Assembly: GCF_003944755.1 (NCBI RefSeq)
Contig: NZ_RWGU01000050.1
Span: 62,001-126,000 of the forward strand
Source of the DNA: Rhodovulum robiginosum
Lineage (GTDB): Bacteria; Pseudomonadota; Alphaproteobacteria; Rhodobacterales; Rhodobacteraceae
DNA: 64,000 nucleotides
Direction of reading: 5' to 3'
A program made the position numbers and the translations under genes. Below the pieces are notes generated by a model. The model ran no database searches, had not been told where the DNA came from, and worked only from the letters and a program-made list of their open reading frames with translations. Below are positions 29,084 through 36,188 of the stretch, piece after piece; the first letter of the stretch is position 1; each line of letters opens with the position of its first letter.

Positions 29084-30247
29084 ATGAAAGACGTAACCAC
29101 CTTTGACGGGCTGGAAGTGGGCTATGACGTTCCGGCCGTGCCGGGAATGGACGAGGCCGATATCCAGACCCCCTGCCTGGTGCTCGACCTCGACGCGCTG
29201 GAGCGCAACATCAAGAAGATGGGCGACTGGGCCAAGGAACACGGGGTACGCCACCGGGTTCACGGCAAGATGCACAAGTCGGTGGACGTGGCCAAGCTGC
29301 AGGAAGAGCTGGGCGACGCGGTCGGCGTGTGCTGCCAGAAGGTGAGCGAGGCCGAGGTCTTCGCCCGCGGCGGCATCAAGGACGTGCTGGTGTCGAACCA
29401 GGTGCGCGATCCGGCCAAGATCGACCGGCTGGCGCGGATGCCCAAGCTGGGCGCGCGCACGATCTGCTGCGTCGACGACATCGACAACGTGGCCGACCTG
29501 TCGGCCGCCGCGCAAAAGCACGGCACCGAGATCGAGTGCCTGATCGAGATCGATTGCGGCGCGGGCCGCTGCGGGGTGACCACCACCGAGGCGGTGGTCG
29601 AGATCGCCAAGGCCATCGACGCGGCGCCGGGGCTTAAGTTCTCCGGCCTGCAAGCCTACCAGGGCGCGATGCAGCATCTCGACCTCTACGAGGACCGAAA
29701 GGCCAAGATCGACATCGCCGTGGCGATGGTGCGCGACGCCGTCGAGGCGCTGAAGGCCGAGGGGCTGGAATGCGACATCGTCGGCGGCGGCGGCACCGGG
29801 TCGTATTACTTCGAGGGCAACTCGGGGGTCTATAACGAGCTTCAGTGCGGCTCTTACGCCTTCATGGATGCCGATTACGGCCGGATCCTCGACAAGGACG
29901 GCAACCGCATCGACCAGGGCGAATGGGAAAACGCGCTGTTCCTGCTGACCAGCGTGATGAGCCACGTCAAGCCCGACAAGGCGATCTGCGATGCCGGCCT
30001 CAAGGCGCAGTCGGTCGACTCGGGCCTGCCGGTCATCTATGGGCGCGACGACGTGGAATACGTCAAATGCTCGGACGAGCACGGCGTGATTTCCGACCCC
30101 GAGGGCAACCTCGAGATCAACGAGAAGCTGAAGCTGGTGCCTGGGCATTGCGACCCGACCTGTAACGTGCACGACTGGTATGTCGGCGTGCGGAACGGCA
30201 AGGTCGAGGTCGTCTGGCCGGTCTCGGCCCGCGGCAAGGCCTACTGA
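29084..30247 (+). CDS. bhcC: beta-hydroxyaspartate aldolase
   Basis: BhcC condenses glycine and glyoxylate to (2R,3S)-beta-hydroxyaspartate, the carbon-carbon bond-forming step of the cycle. The 387-residue protein is a DSD1-type alanine-racemase-fold enzyme. It has TPCLVLDLDALERNI near residue 26, the PLP lysine in HRVHGKMHKSVDVA near 60, EIDCGAGRCGV near 160, VGGGGTGSYYFE, and metal-binding residues near the C-terminus (PGHCDPTCNVHDW). The ATG at 29084 follows GGGAGAGAA, 13 bases after bhcB. Confidence 0.93.
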   Translation: MKDVTTFDGLEVGYDVPAVPGMDEADIQTPCLVLDLDALERNIKKMGDWAKEHGVRHRVHGKMHKSVDVAKLQEELGDAVGVCCQKVSEAEVFARGGIKDVLVSNQVRDPAKIDRLARMPKLGARTICCVDDIDNVADLSAAAQKHGTEIECLIEIDCGAGRCGVTTTEAVVEIAKAIDAAPGLKFSGLQAYQGAMQHLDLYEDRKAKIDIAVAMVRDAVEALKAEGLECDIVGGGGTGSYYFEGNSGVYNELQCGSYAFMDADYGRILDKDGNRIDQGEWENALFLLTSVMSHVKPDKAICDAGLKAQSVDSGLPVIYGRDDVEYVKCSDEHGVISDPEGNLEINEKLKLVPGHCDPTCNVHDWYVGVRNGKVEVVWPVSARGKAY

Positions 30248-30261
30248 CCGCCGCGCGGGGG

Positions 30262-30312
30262 AGCCGCCTTTCGGCGGCTGCCTCCGGCGGGGGTATTTTC
30301 GCCAAGAAGAAG
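30262..30312 (+). repeat. Hairpin plus dispersed GGTATTT...GAAGAAG element in the bhcC-bhcD gap
   Basis: AGCCGCC and GGCGGCT form a 7-bp stem with a TTTC loop (30262-30279). It is followed at once by the element beginning GCCTCCGGCGGGGG, then TATTTTCGCCAAGAAGAAG. Similar elements occur at 34783-34837 and 52392-52423. It may attenuate or process the bhcABC-D message. Its placement inside an operon is unusual compared with the other copies, which lie between transcription units. Confidence 0.65.
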
Positions 30313-30369
30313 CGAGGGCGCGGGGGCGCGGACCCGGCGCCCTTTTTACGGTTCAGAGGAGGGACGGGC

Positions 30370-31335
30370 ATGATCATCGTGCCGGAGAAGGAGATTGCCG
30401 GGCTGATTTCGGCTGAGGACAGTTTCGATGCGGTCGAGTCGGTGTTCGCGGCCATGGCGCGGGGGGATGCGTATAATTTCCCGGTGATCCGCGAGGCGAT
30501 CGGCCATGCCGATGCGCTTTACGGCTTCAAGTCGGGGTTCGACCGGGCGGGGCTGGTGTTGGGGCTGAAATCCGGCGGCTACTGGCCGGGCAATGCCGAT
30601 AAGGGTCTGACCAACCACCAGTCGACCGTCGTGCTGTTCGATGCCGATACCGGGCAGGCCCATGCGCTGGTGGGCGGCAACCTGCTGACCGCGCTGAGGA
30701 CGGCGGCGGCGAGCGCGGTGTCGATCAAGCACCTGGCGCGCAAGGATGCGAAGGTGCTGGGCATGGTCGGCGCCGGGCACCAGTCAGCCTTCCAGATGCG
30801 TGCGGCGGTCAAGCAGCGCGATTTCGAGAAGGTGGTGGGGTGGAACTACCACCCCGAGATGCTGCCGCGGCTGGCCGAGACGGCCGAGGAACTGGGGTTG
30901 CCGTTCGAGGCGGTCAGCCTCGAAGAGCTGGGGGCGCAGGCCGATGTGATCGTCACCATCACCTCGTCCTTCGAGGCGCAGGTGATGGACGCCCATATCA
31001 AGCCCGGCACGCACCTGGCCTGCATGGGGACCGACACCAAGGGCAAGCAGGAGGTCGACCCCGCGATCCTGGCCCGTGCGCGGGTGTTCACCGACGAGGT
31101 GGCGCAGTCGGTCAGCATCGGGGAGGCGCAGCATGCCGTGGCGGCGGGGCTGGTCGCCGAGGGCGATATCGGCCAGATCGGCGCGGTGATCGAGGGGACG
31201 GTGCCGGGGCGGCAATCGGCCGAGGAAATCACGCTGTTCGACGGCACCGGCGTGGGACTGCAGGACCTTGCGGTGGCGGCCAAGGCGGTGGAACTGGCTC
31301 GCGAGAAAGGCGTGGCGGTCGAGGTCGATTTCTAG
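30370..31335 (+). CDS. bhcD: Iminosuccinate reductase
   Basis: BhcD reduces iminosuccinate to aspartate with NADH, regenerating the amino donor for BhcA. The 321-residue protein belongs to the ornithine cyclodeaminase/mu-crystallin family: GFKSGFDRAGLVLGLKSGGY near residue 57, LTALRTAAASAVSIKHLAR near 105, the Rossmann motif LGMVGAGHQSAFQMRA near 130, and ACMGTDTKGKQEVDP near 220. It lies 122 bases after bhcC, with a hairpin and dispersed element between, and has its own GAGGAGGG ribosome site. Its stop shares CTAG with the convergent allA stop. Confidence 0.92.
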   Translation: MIIVPEKEIAGLISAEDSFDAVESVFAAMARGDAYNFPVIREAIGHADALYGFKSGFDRAGLVLGLKSGGYWPGNADKGLTNHQSTVVLFDADTGQAHALVGGNLLTALRTAAASAVSIKHLARKDAKVLGMVGAGHQSAFQMRAAVKQRDFEKVVGWNYHPEMLPRLAETAEELGLPFEAVSLEELGAQADVIVTITSSFEAQVMDAHIKPGTHLACMGTDTKGKQEVDPAILARARVFTDEVAQSVSIGEAQHAVAAGLVAEGDIGQIGAVIEGTVPGRQSAEEITLFDGTGVGLQDLAVAAKAVELAREKGVAVEVDF

Positions 31336-31820
31336 GGCAGCCGCACCGTGTGGGGCGTGTCGAACCAGTGTTCCTCGAGGTTCGCCCCCTCGCCGATGCG
31401 GTCGACCACGGCGAAGAGCCCGGGGCCGTTGAGGGGCGTCAGCACACCGTGCCAGGTGCCGCGGGCGTAGTTCACGCCCTGGGCGCCGTCGGTGAGAAAG
31501 GCCAGCGGCGTGCCCGGCACGCCGTCCGCATCCGGCGCGACCACCACGAGGAACGGATGTTCGGACATCGGCAAGAACGCCTGGCTGCCCTCGGGGTGGC
31601 GCTCGACCATGTCGAGCGTCATCGGCAATGCGCGCGGCGTGGCACGAAACACGCTGATCCCGGCGCGGCCTGTGGACCCGAACTCGAGCCCGGCCCGGTC
31701 ATGCCAGCGCCCGCAGAGCCCGCGATTGATGATCTTGTCGGGCGGGCCCGCCGTTTCCAGAACCTCGCCGAAGGGGGCGAAGGCGGCGGCCGTCAGCGCG
31801 CGGGCGAGGATCACGCTCAT
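31332..31820 (-). CDS. allA: Ureidoglycolate lyase
   Basis: AllA splits (S)-ureidoglycolate into glyoxylate and urea, the last step of urate breakdown here. The 162-residue protein has the family length and motifs FAPFGEVLE, NRGLCGRWHD, ISVFRATPRALP, MVERHPEGSQAFLPM, and NYARGTWHGVL near the C-terminus. It starts with ATG overlapping the allantoicase stop. Its stop overlaps the bhcD stop on the other strand in CTAG. Its product glyoxylate is the direct substrate of BhcA and BhcC encoded next door. Confidence 0.92.
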   Translation of the reverse strand: MSVILARALTAAAFAPFGEVLETAGPPDKIINRGLCGRWHDRAGLEFGSTGRAGISVFRATPRALPMTLDMVERHPEGSQAFLPMSEHPFLVVVAPDADGVPGTPLAFLTDGAQGVNYARGTWHGVLTPLNGPGLFAVVDRIGEGANLEEHWFDTPHTVRLP

Positions 31821-32830
31821 TCCGGGCGGCCGTAGAGGCGCAGCCGGCTGACGCCCCCGTCGGGGATGATGTTGAAGCGCACATGGGTCACGGGGCCGAA
31901 TTCGGCCAGTTCGGCGGTGAAATCGTGCAACTGGTCGGGGCCGAGGGAAACCTCGGGCAGCAGCATGTTCCAGAACATCGAGTCGGTGATCAGCGCGTCG
32001 GTCAGCCCGTCGCCGAAGTTTTTCATGTCGGCGGCCTGTATCGAACACCGGGGCGGGAAATTGCCCTTGAAATGGGCGGTGTCCACGACGACGCGGCCGA
32101 TGCGGCCCCGCGCGCCCAGCGCGAGGATCATCCAGTCGTAACCGGGTTCGCGGCGGCGCCGGGTTTCCCAGCCATCGCCCATGTTCAGCCCGCGCCCCGG
32201 CGCCAGGAGGCGCATGTAATCGCCGTAATGGGCGTCGGACACGGCCAGAACCCGTCCGCCGTTCAGCGCCGAGACCAGGTCGATCTCCCGGCCGTCCGCG
32301 ATGGTGTCGAGCTCGGGCACGCCATAGACGCGCAGCCGGGCGATGCCGCCGTCGGGGAAGATGTTCAGCCGAAGATGCGTCCAGCTTTCGTAGCTTTCGC
32401 ATTTGAAGAAATGATGGGCGTTGGGCCCCAGCGGGCGGTGCGGCAGGACCGGCACCCAGGTCGCCGCGTCGAGATTGCCATCGCTCTGGGTGCAGGCCTC
32501 GATCATGCAGGCGGGCGCGAAGTTGCCGGTGAAATGGCTGGTGTCGATGTCGAAGCCCAGGATGCGGCCCGCCGCCGCCAGCTTGATCACCGCGTGGTCG
32601 TTGCCGCCGTCGCGGCGGCGCTGGGTTTCCCAGCCGTCCATCCACTTGCCGTGATCGTCGAACTTGCCCTCGACGAAGACCGGGGCACTGTCGTGCAGCA
32701 TCCGTTCGAGCGGCGCGAAGAATTCGTCACTGGCCGCAACCGCCTGCGCGCCGAGCCCTGCCGAGGCGAGGTTGATGCCGGTGCGGGCGAAAAGCGGCGT
32801 GTCGGGGTTGAGCGACTCGATCGAGGGCAT
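31817..32830 (-). CDS. alc: Allantoicase
   Basis: Allantoicase hydrolyses allantoate to (S)-ureidoglycolate and urea. The 337-residue protein contains the family's two repeated jelly-roll domains (about residues 22-165 and 190-335). Each has a WET(Q/R)RRR motif, an ALG/AAG-RI segment, (D/V)DTxHFxGNFxP and a terminal INxxPDGGxxRLRxYG. I chose the ATG that opens MPSIESLNP; the frame extends upstream into the puuE-uraD gene. It lies 10 bases after puuE-uraD and overlaps allA. Confidence 0.93.
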   Translation of the reverse strand: MPSIESLNPDTPLFARTGINLASAGLGAQAVAASDEFFAPLERMLHDSAPVFVEGKFDDHGKWMDGWETQRRRDGGNDHAVIKLAAAGRILGFDIDTSHFTGNFAPACMIEACTQSDGNLDAATWVPVLPHRPLGPNAHHFFKCESYESWTHLRLNIFPDGGIARLRVYGVPELDTIADGREIDLVSALNGGRVLAVSDAHYGDYMRLLAPGRGLNMGDGWETRRRREPGYDWMILALGARGRIGRVVVDTAHFKGNFPPRCSIQAADMKNFGDGLTDALITDSMFWNMLLPEVSLGPDQLHDFTAELAEFGPVTHVRFNIIPDGGVSRLRLYGRPE

Positions 32831-32840
32831 GGAATATCCG

Positions 32841-34259
32841 TTACTGCGGCAAGAGGGCGTCGAGGCGCAGGCGGGCGATGCGCTCGACCTGTCGGCAGGC
32901 TTCGGCAAACTCGGTCTCGGCCTCGTTGTCAATGCGCTTGCCGAAGGCGGCGAGGATGCCGGCCTTGTCGTGATCGCGCACGGCGATGATGAAAGGAAAG
33001 CCGAACTTCGCCGTGTAGGCGTCGTTCAGCCGGGTGAACTCGGCCCGTTCGGCATCGGTCAGCGCGTCCAGCCCGGCGCTGGCCTGTTCGGCGGCCGAGG
33101 CGTCGGTCAACCGCCTTGCGGCGGCCAGCTTGCCGGCAAGGTCGGGATGGGCCCTCAGCACCTCCAGCCGGTCCTGAGGCGGGGCAGAGCGGAAGGCGCG
33201 GGCCAGCGCGGACTGCATGCCGACGGCGGTGTCATGGGCGGGGCCCAGTTCCAGCTCGAAGGCGCGTTCGGCGACCCAGGGCGAATGCTCGAAAATGCCG
33301 CCGAAGGCCGCGACGAAATCGGCGCGGCGCATCTCGGAGGGGCGGTCGAAAGAGACGGGCGGGTGCGCCGCCGCCCAGTGCCGGGCGATGTCGACGCGCC
33401 GGGCGAACCACACGCCCTCGTGGCCCCTGGCATGATCGAGGAAGCGTTTCAGCGCGGCCAGCCGTCCCGGGCGCCCGGCCAGCCGGCAATGCAGCCCGAT
33501 CGACATCATCTTGGGCGTGCCGGCCTGCCCCTCGGCATAGAGCACGTCGAAGCTGTCGCGCAGATAGGCAAAGAACTGGTCGGCCGAGTTGAACCCCTGC
33601 GGCGTGGCGAACCGCATGTCGTTGGCATCGAGCGTATAGGGCACGATCAGCTGGTCGCGGTCCGCGACGCGCATCCAGTGGGGCAGATCGTCGTCATAGC
33701 TGTCGGCCACGTAGTCGAACCCGCCCTCTTCGGCGGCCAGCCTCACCGTGTTCATCGAGCAGCGCCCGGTATACCAGCCGCGCGGCCGTTCGCCGGTGAC
33801 CTCGGCGTGCAGCCGGATCGCCTCTGCCATCTGGGCGCGCTCTTCGGCCGGGTCCATGTCCTTGTATTCGATCCATTTCAGGCCGTGGCTGGCGATTTCC
33901 CACCCCGCGGCCTGCATCGCGTCCACCTGTGCGGGGCTGCGCGCCAGCGCCGTTGCCACGCCGTAGACCGTGACCGGAACGCCTGCCCCGGTGAAAAAAC
34001 GGTGCAGCCGCCAGAACCCCGCGCGCGCGCCGTATTCGTAGATCGACTCCATGTTCCAGTGGCGCTGGTCCGGCCAAGCGGCGGCGCCGACGATTTCCGA
34101 CAGGAACGCCTCGGACGCGGCGTCGCCGTGCAGCAGGCAGTTCTCGCCGCCTTCCTCGTAATTGATGACGACCTGCACGGCGATCTTCGCGCCGCCGGGC
34201 CAGGCGGCATCGGGCGGCGTGGGGCCGTGGCCATGCAGGTCGCGGGGGTATCGGCGCAT
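32841..34259 (-). CDS. Fusion of allantoinase (PuuE) and OHCU decarboxylase (UraD)
   Basis: The 472-residue chain joins two consecutive purine-pathway enzymes. Residues 1 to about 305 match PuuE, the polysaccharide-deacetylase-fold allantoinase that opens allantoin to allantoate (YEEGGENCLLHGD, SIYEYGARAGFWRL, SHGLKWIEYKDMD, WYTGRCSMNT). Residues about 310-472 match UraD, which decarboxylates 2-oxo-4-hydroxy-4-carboxy-5-ureidoimidazoline to S-allantoin, with catalytic His in FEHSPWVAERAF, AHPDLAGKLA and FGFPFIIAVR. Pseudomonas has separate proteins. The UraD product is the PuuE substrate, so a fused protein could hand over allantoin. The start follows GGAGGAG and is divergent from uraH. Confidence 0.93.
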   Translation of the reverse strand: MRRYPRDLHGHGPTPPDAAWPGGAKIAVQVVINYEEGGENCLLHGDAASEAFLSEIVGAAAWPDQRHWNMESIYEYGARAGFWRLHRFFTGAGVPVTVYGVATALARSPAQVDAMQAAGWEIASHGLKWIEYKDMDPAEERAQMAEAIRLHAEVTGERPRGWYTGRCSMNTVRLAAEEGGFDYVADSYDDDLPHWMRVADRDQLIVPYTLDANDMRFATPQGFNSADQFFAYLRDSFDVLYAEGQAGTPKMMSIGLHCRLAGRPGRLAALKRFLDHARGHEGVWFARRVDIARHWAAAHPPVSFDRPSEMRRADFVAAFGGIFEHSPWVAERAFELELGPAHDTAVGMQSALARAFRSAPPQDRLEVLRAHPDLAGKLAAARRLTDASAAEQASAGLDALTDAERAEFTRLNDAYTAKFGFPFIIAVRDHDKAGILAAFGKRIDNEAETEFAEACRQVERIARLRLDALLPQ

Positions 34260-34372
34260 CGGCTCCTCCGTCGGGATCGGGACAGCCCCGTTATGCCGCC
34301 TCGGCCCTCGCCAGAGAAGCGGTTTCATGCCAGAACCCGGGGAAGAGGCGAGCGATGCTGAAGGAGTGAGCG

Positions 34373-34735
34373 ATGACGACCGGCGGCTACCTGACGACCC
34401 ATGTCCTCGACACCGCCCGCGGCTGCCCGGCGGCGGGGCTGAAAATCGAGCTTTTCGAGATCGAAGGCGGCGCGCGCAAACCGCTGGCCGAGGCGGTCAC
34501 GAACGCCGACGGACGCACCGCCGAGCCGATCCTGCCCCGCGGCGCCTTCCGCCCCGGGCATTACGAGCTGGTCTTCCACGCCGGGCGCTATTTCGACGCC
34601 GCCGGCAAGGCAGGCGGCACCCCGCGCTTTCTCGACGAGATCCCGATCCGTTTCGGCATCGCCGACGGGGCCGCGCACTACCATGTGCCGTTGCTTCTGT
34701 CGCCCTATGGCTATTCCACCTACCGCGGCAGCTAG
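34373..34735 (+). CDS. uraH: 5-hydroxyisourate hydrolase (transthyretin-like)
   Basis: The enzyme hydrolyses 5-hydroxyisourate, the urate oxidation product, to OHCU, which UraD then decarboxylates. The 120-residue protein has the family hallmarks: [14 protein letters not shown] at residues 7-20, a central [16 protein letters not shown], and the diagnostic C-terminal YRGS. The ATG follows GAAGGAG. It is divergent from puuE-uraD and lies 211 bases before puuD on the same strand, with a long inverted repeat between. Confidence 0.95.
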   Translation: MTTGGYLTTHVLDTARGCPAAGLKIELFEIEGGARKPLAEAVTNADGRTAEPILPRGAFRPGHYELVFHAGRYFDAAGKAGGTPRFLDEIPIRFGIADGAAHYHVPLLLSPYGYSTYRGS

Positions 34736-34782
34736 GGCGCACCGGCCCCGGCGGCGGCGCCTCGGGCAGGGTCGGGGATCAT

Positions 34783-34837
34783 GGGTATTTCAGCCAAGAA
34801 GAAGGCAATGCCCGCTTCTTCTTGGCAAAAAATACCC
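34783..34837. repeat. Two dispersed elements in inverted orientation forming a long hairpin
   Basis: GGGTATTT, three bases, then CCAAGAAGAAG (34783-34804) is followed by a 10-base loop and CTTCTTCTTGG, then AAATACCC (34815-34837). The arms are perfect apart from a small internal bulge. On one strand the structure ends near an AT-rich AATTA. It lies in the 211-base gap between uraH and puuD and may terminate uraH transcription. The rest of the gap is GC-rich without further signals. Confidence 0.75.
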
Positions 34838-34946
34838 AATTATGGTGCGCCGCGTGCCGCGGGCGCGGCCGGTGCGGATTTCGCGGTGCATGGTGCGCCG
34901 GCGCGCGCTATAGCGGAACGGACGGGATTTCGAGGGCCGGCGAGGC

Positions 34947-36188
34947 ATGTTCGAGAGCTACACTTTCGCCCTTTTGTGGGATTGGGCCGAGTTTGCCGCG
35001 CGCTGGCTGCACGTGATCACCGCCATCGCCTGGATCGGTTCGTCCTTCTATTTCATCGCGCTGGACCTCGGGCTGAGGCGGCGCGACGGTCTGCCCGAGG
35101 GCGTGGCGGGCGAGGAATGGCAGGTGCATGGCGGCGGCTTTTACCACATCCAGAAATACGTGGTCGCCCCCGACCACCTGCCCGACCACCTGACCTGGTT
35201 CAAATGGGAAAGCTACGCGACCTGGCTGTCGGGTTTCGCGATGATGGTACTGGTCTATTACATGGGGGCCGACCTTTACCTCGTGGACGCGGCGCGGCTG
35301 GACCTGCCGGTCTGGCTGGCGATCGGGCTGTCGGTGGCCTCGATGGTGGGCGGCTGGTTTGCCTATGACCGGGTTTGCCGTACCCGCTTTGGCGACGACA
35401 ATTTGCGGCTGATGCTGTTTCTCTTTGCCGTTCTGGTGGCGCTCAGCTGGGTGTTTGCCCAGATCTTCACCGGCCGCGCGGCGCTTTTGCACCTGGGCGC
35501 CGTCACCGGCACCTTGATGGCGGGCAACGTGTTTTTGACGATTATCCCCAACCAGAAGATCGTGGTGGCCGATCTGAAGGCGGGGCGGGTGCCCGACCCG
35601 GTTTACGGCAAGATCGCCAAGCAGCGGTCGGTGCATAACAATTACCTCACCCTGCCGGTCTTGTTCCTGATGCTGTCGATCCATTATCCGCTGGCCTTCG
35701 CCAGTCAGTGGAACTGGCTGATCGGGGCGCTGGTGTTCCTGATGGGCGTGACGATCCGGCATTACTTCAACACCCGCCACGCGCGCGCGGGCAACCCGCT
35801 ATGGGCCTGGGCGCTGACGGTGGCGATTTTCCTGGTCATCGTCTGGCTGTCGGCCCTGCCCGGGCGCGAGCCCGCGGCGGCGGCGGCGGAGGAGGCCGCG
35901 CTGCGCGGGCCGGCGCGGGCCTATGCCGCGGCCGAGGGGTTCGAGGACGTTTACTACACCGTGCTCGGGCGCTGTTCGATGTGCCACGCGCGCGCGCCGA
36001 GCTGGGACGGGATGCATTGGGCGCCCAAGGCCGTGCATCTGGAGACCGAGGCCGATGTCGCGCGCCATGCCCGGCAGATCTACCTGCAGGCCGGGGCGAG
36101 CCACGCGATGCCGCCCGGCAATGTCAGCTACATGACCGAGCAAGAGCGCGCGGCGATCGTGGCGTGGTATCGCGCGGCGCGCGGCTAG
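34947..36188 (+). CDS. puuD: Membrane-bound urate oxidase with C-terminal cytochrome c domain
   Basis: PuuD oxidises urate to 5-hydroxyisourate and passes electrons to the respiratory chain rather than to oxygen directly. The 413-residue protein starts with about eight membrane helices (residues about 10-305; WLHVITAIAWIGSSFYFIAL, HGGGFYHIQKY). After an Ala/Glu-rich linker it ends with a periplasmic cytochrome c domain whose haem motif CSMCH is near residue 345 and whose probable axial Met lies in HAMPPGNVSYM. It is the only urate-oxidising enzyme in the window. Its stop overlaps the convergent gene's stop in CTAG. Confidence 0.93.
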   Translation: MFESYTFALLWDWAEFAARWLHVITAIAWIGSSFYFIALDLGLRRRDGLPEGVAGEEWQVHGGGFYHIQKYVVAPDHLPDHLTWFKWESYATWLSGFAMMVLVYYMGADLYLVDAARLDLPVWLAIGLSVASMVGGWFAYDRVCRTRFGDDNLRLMLFLFAVLVALSWVFAQIFTGRAALLHLGAVTGTLMAGNVFLTIIPNQKIVVADLKAGRVPDPVYGKIAKQRSVHNNYLTLPVLFLMLSIHYPLAFASQWNWLIGALVFLMGVTIRHYFNTRHARAGNPLWAWALTVAIFLVIVWLSALPGREPAAAAAEEAALRGPARAYAAAEGFEDVYYTVLGRCSMCHARAPSWDGMHWAPKAVHLETEADVARHARQIYLQAGASHAMPPGNVSYMTEQERAAIVAWYRAARG

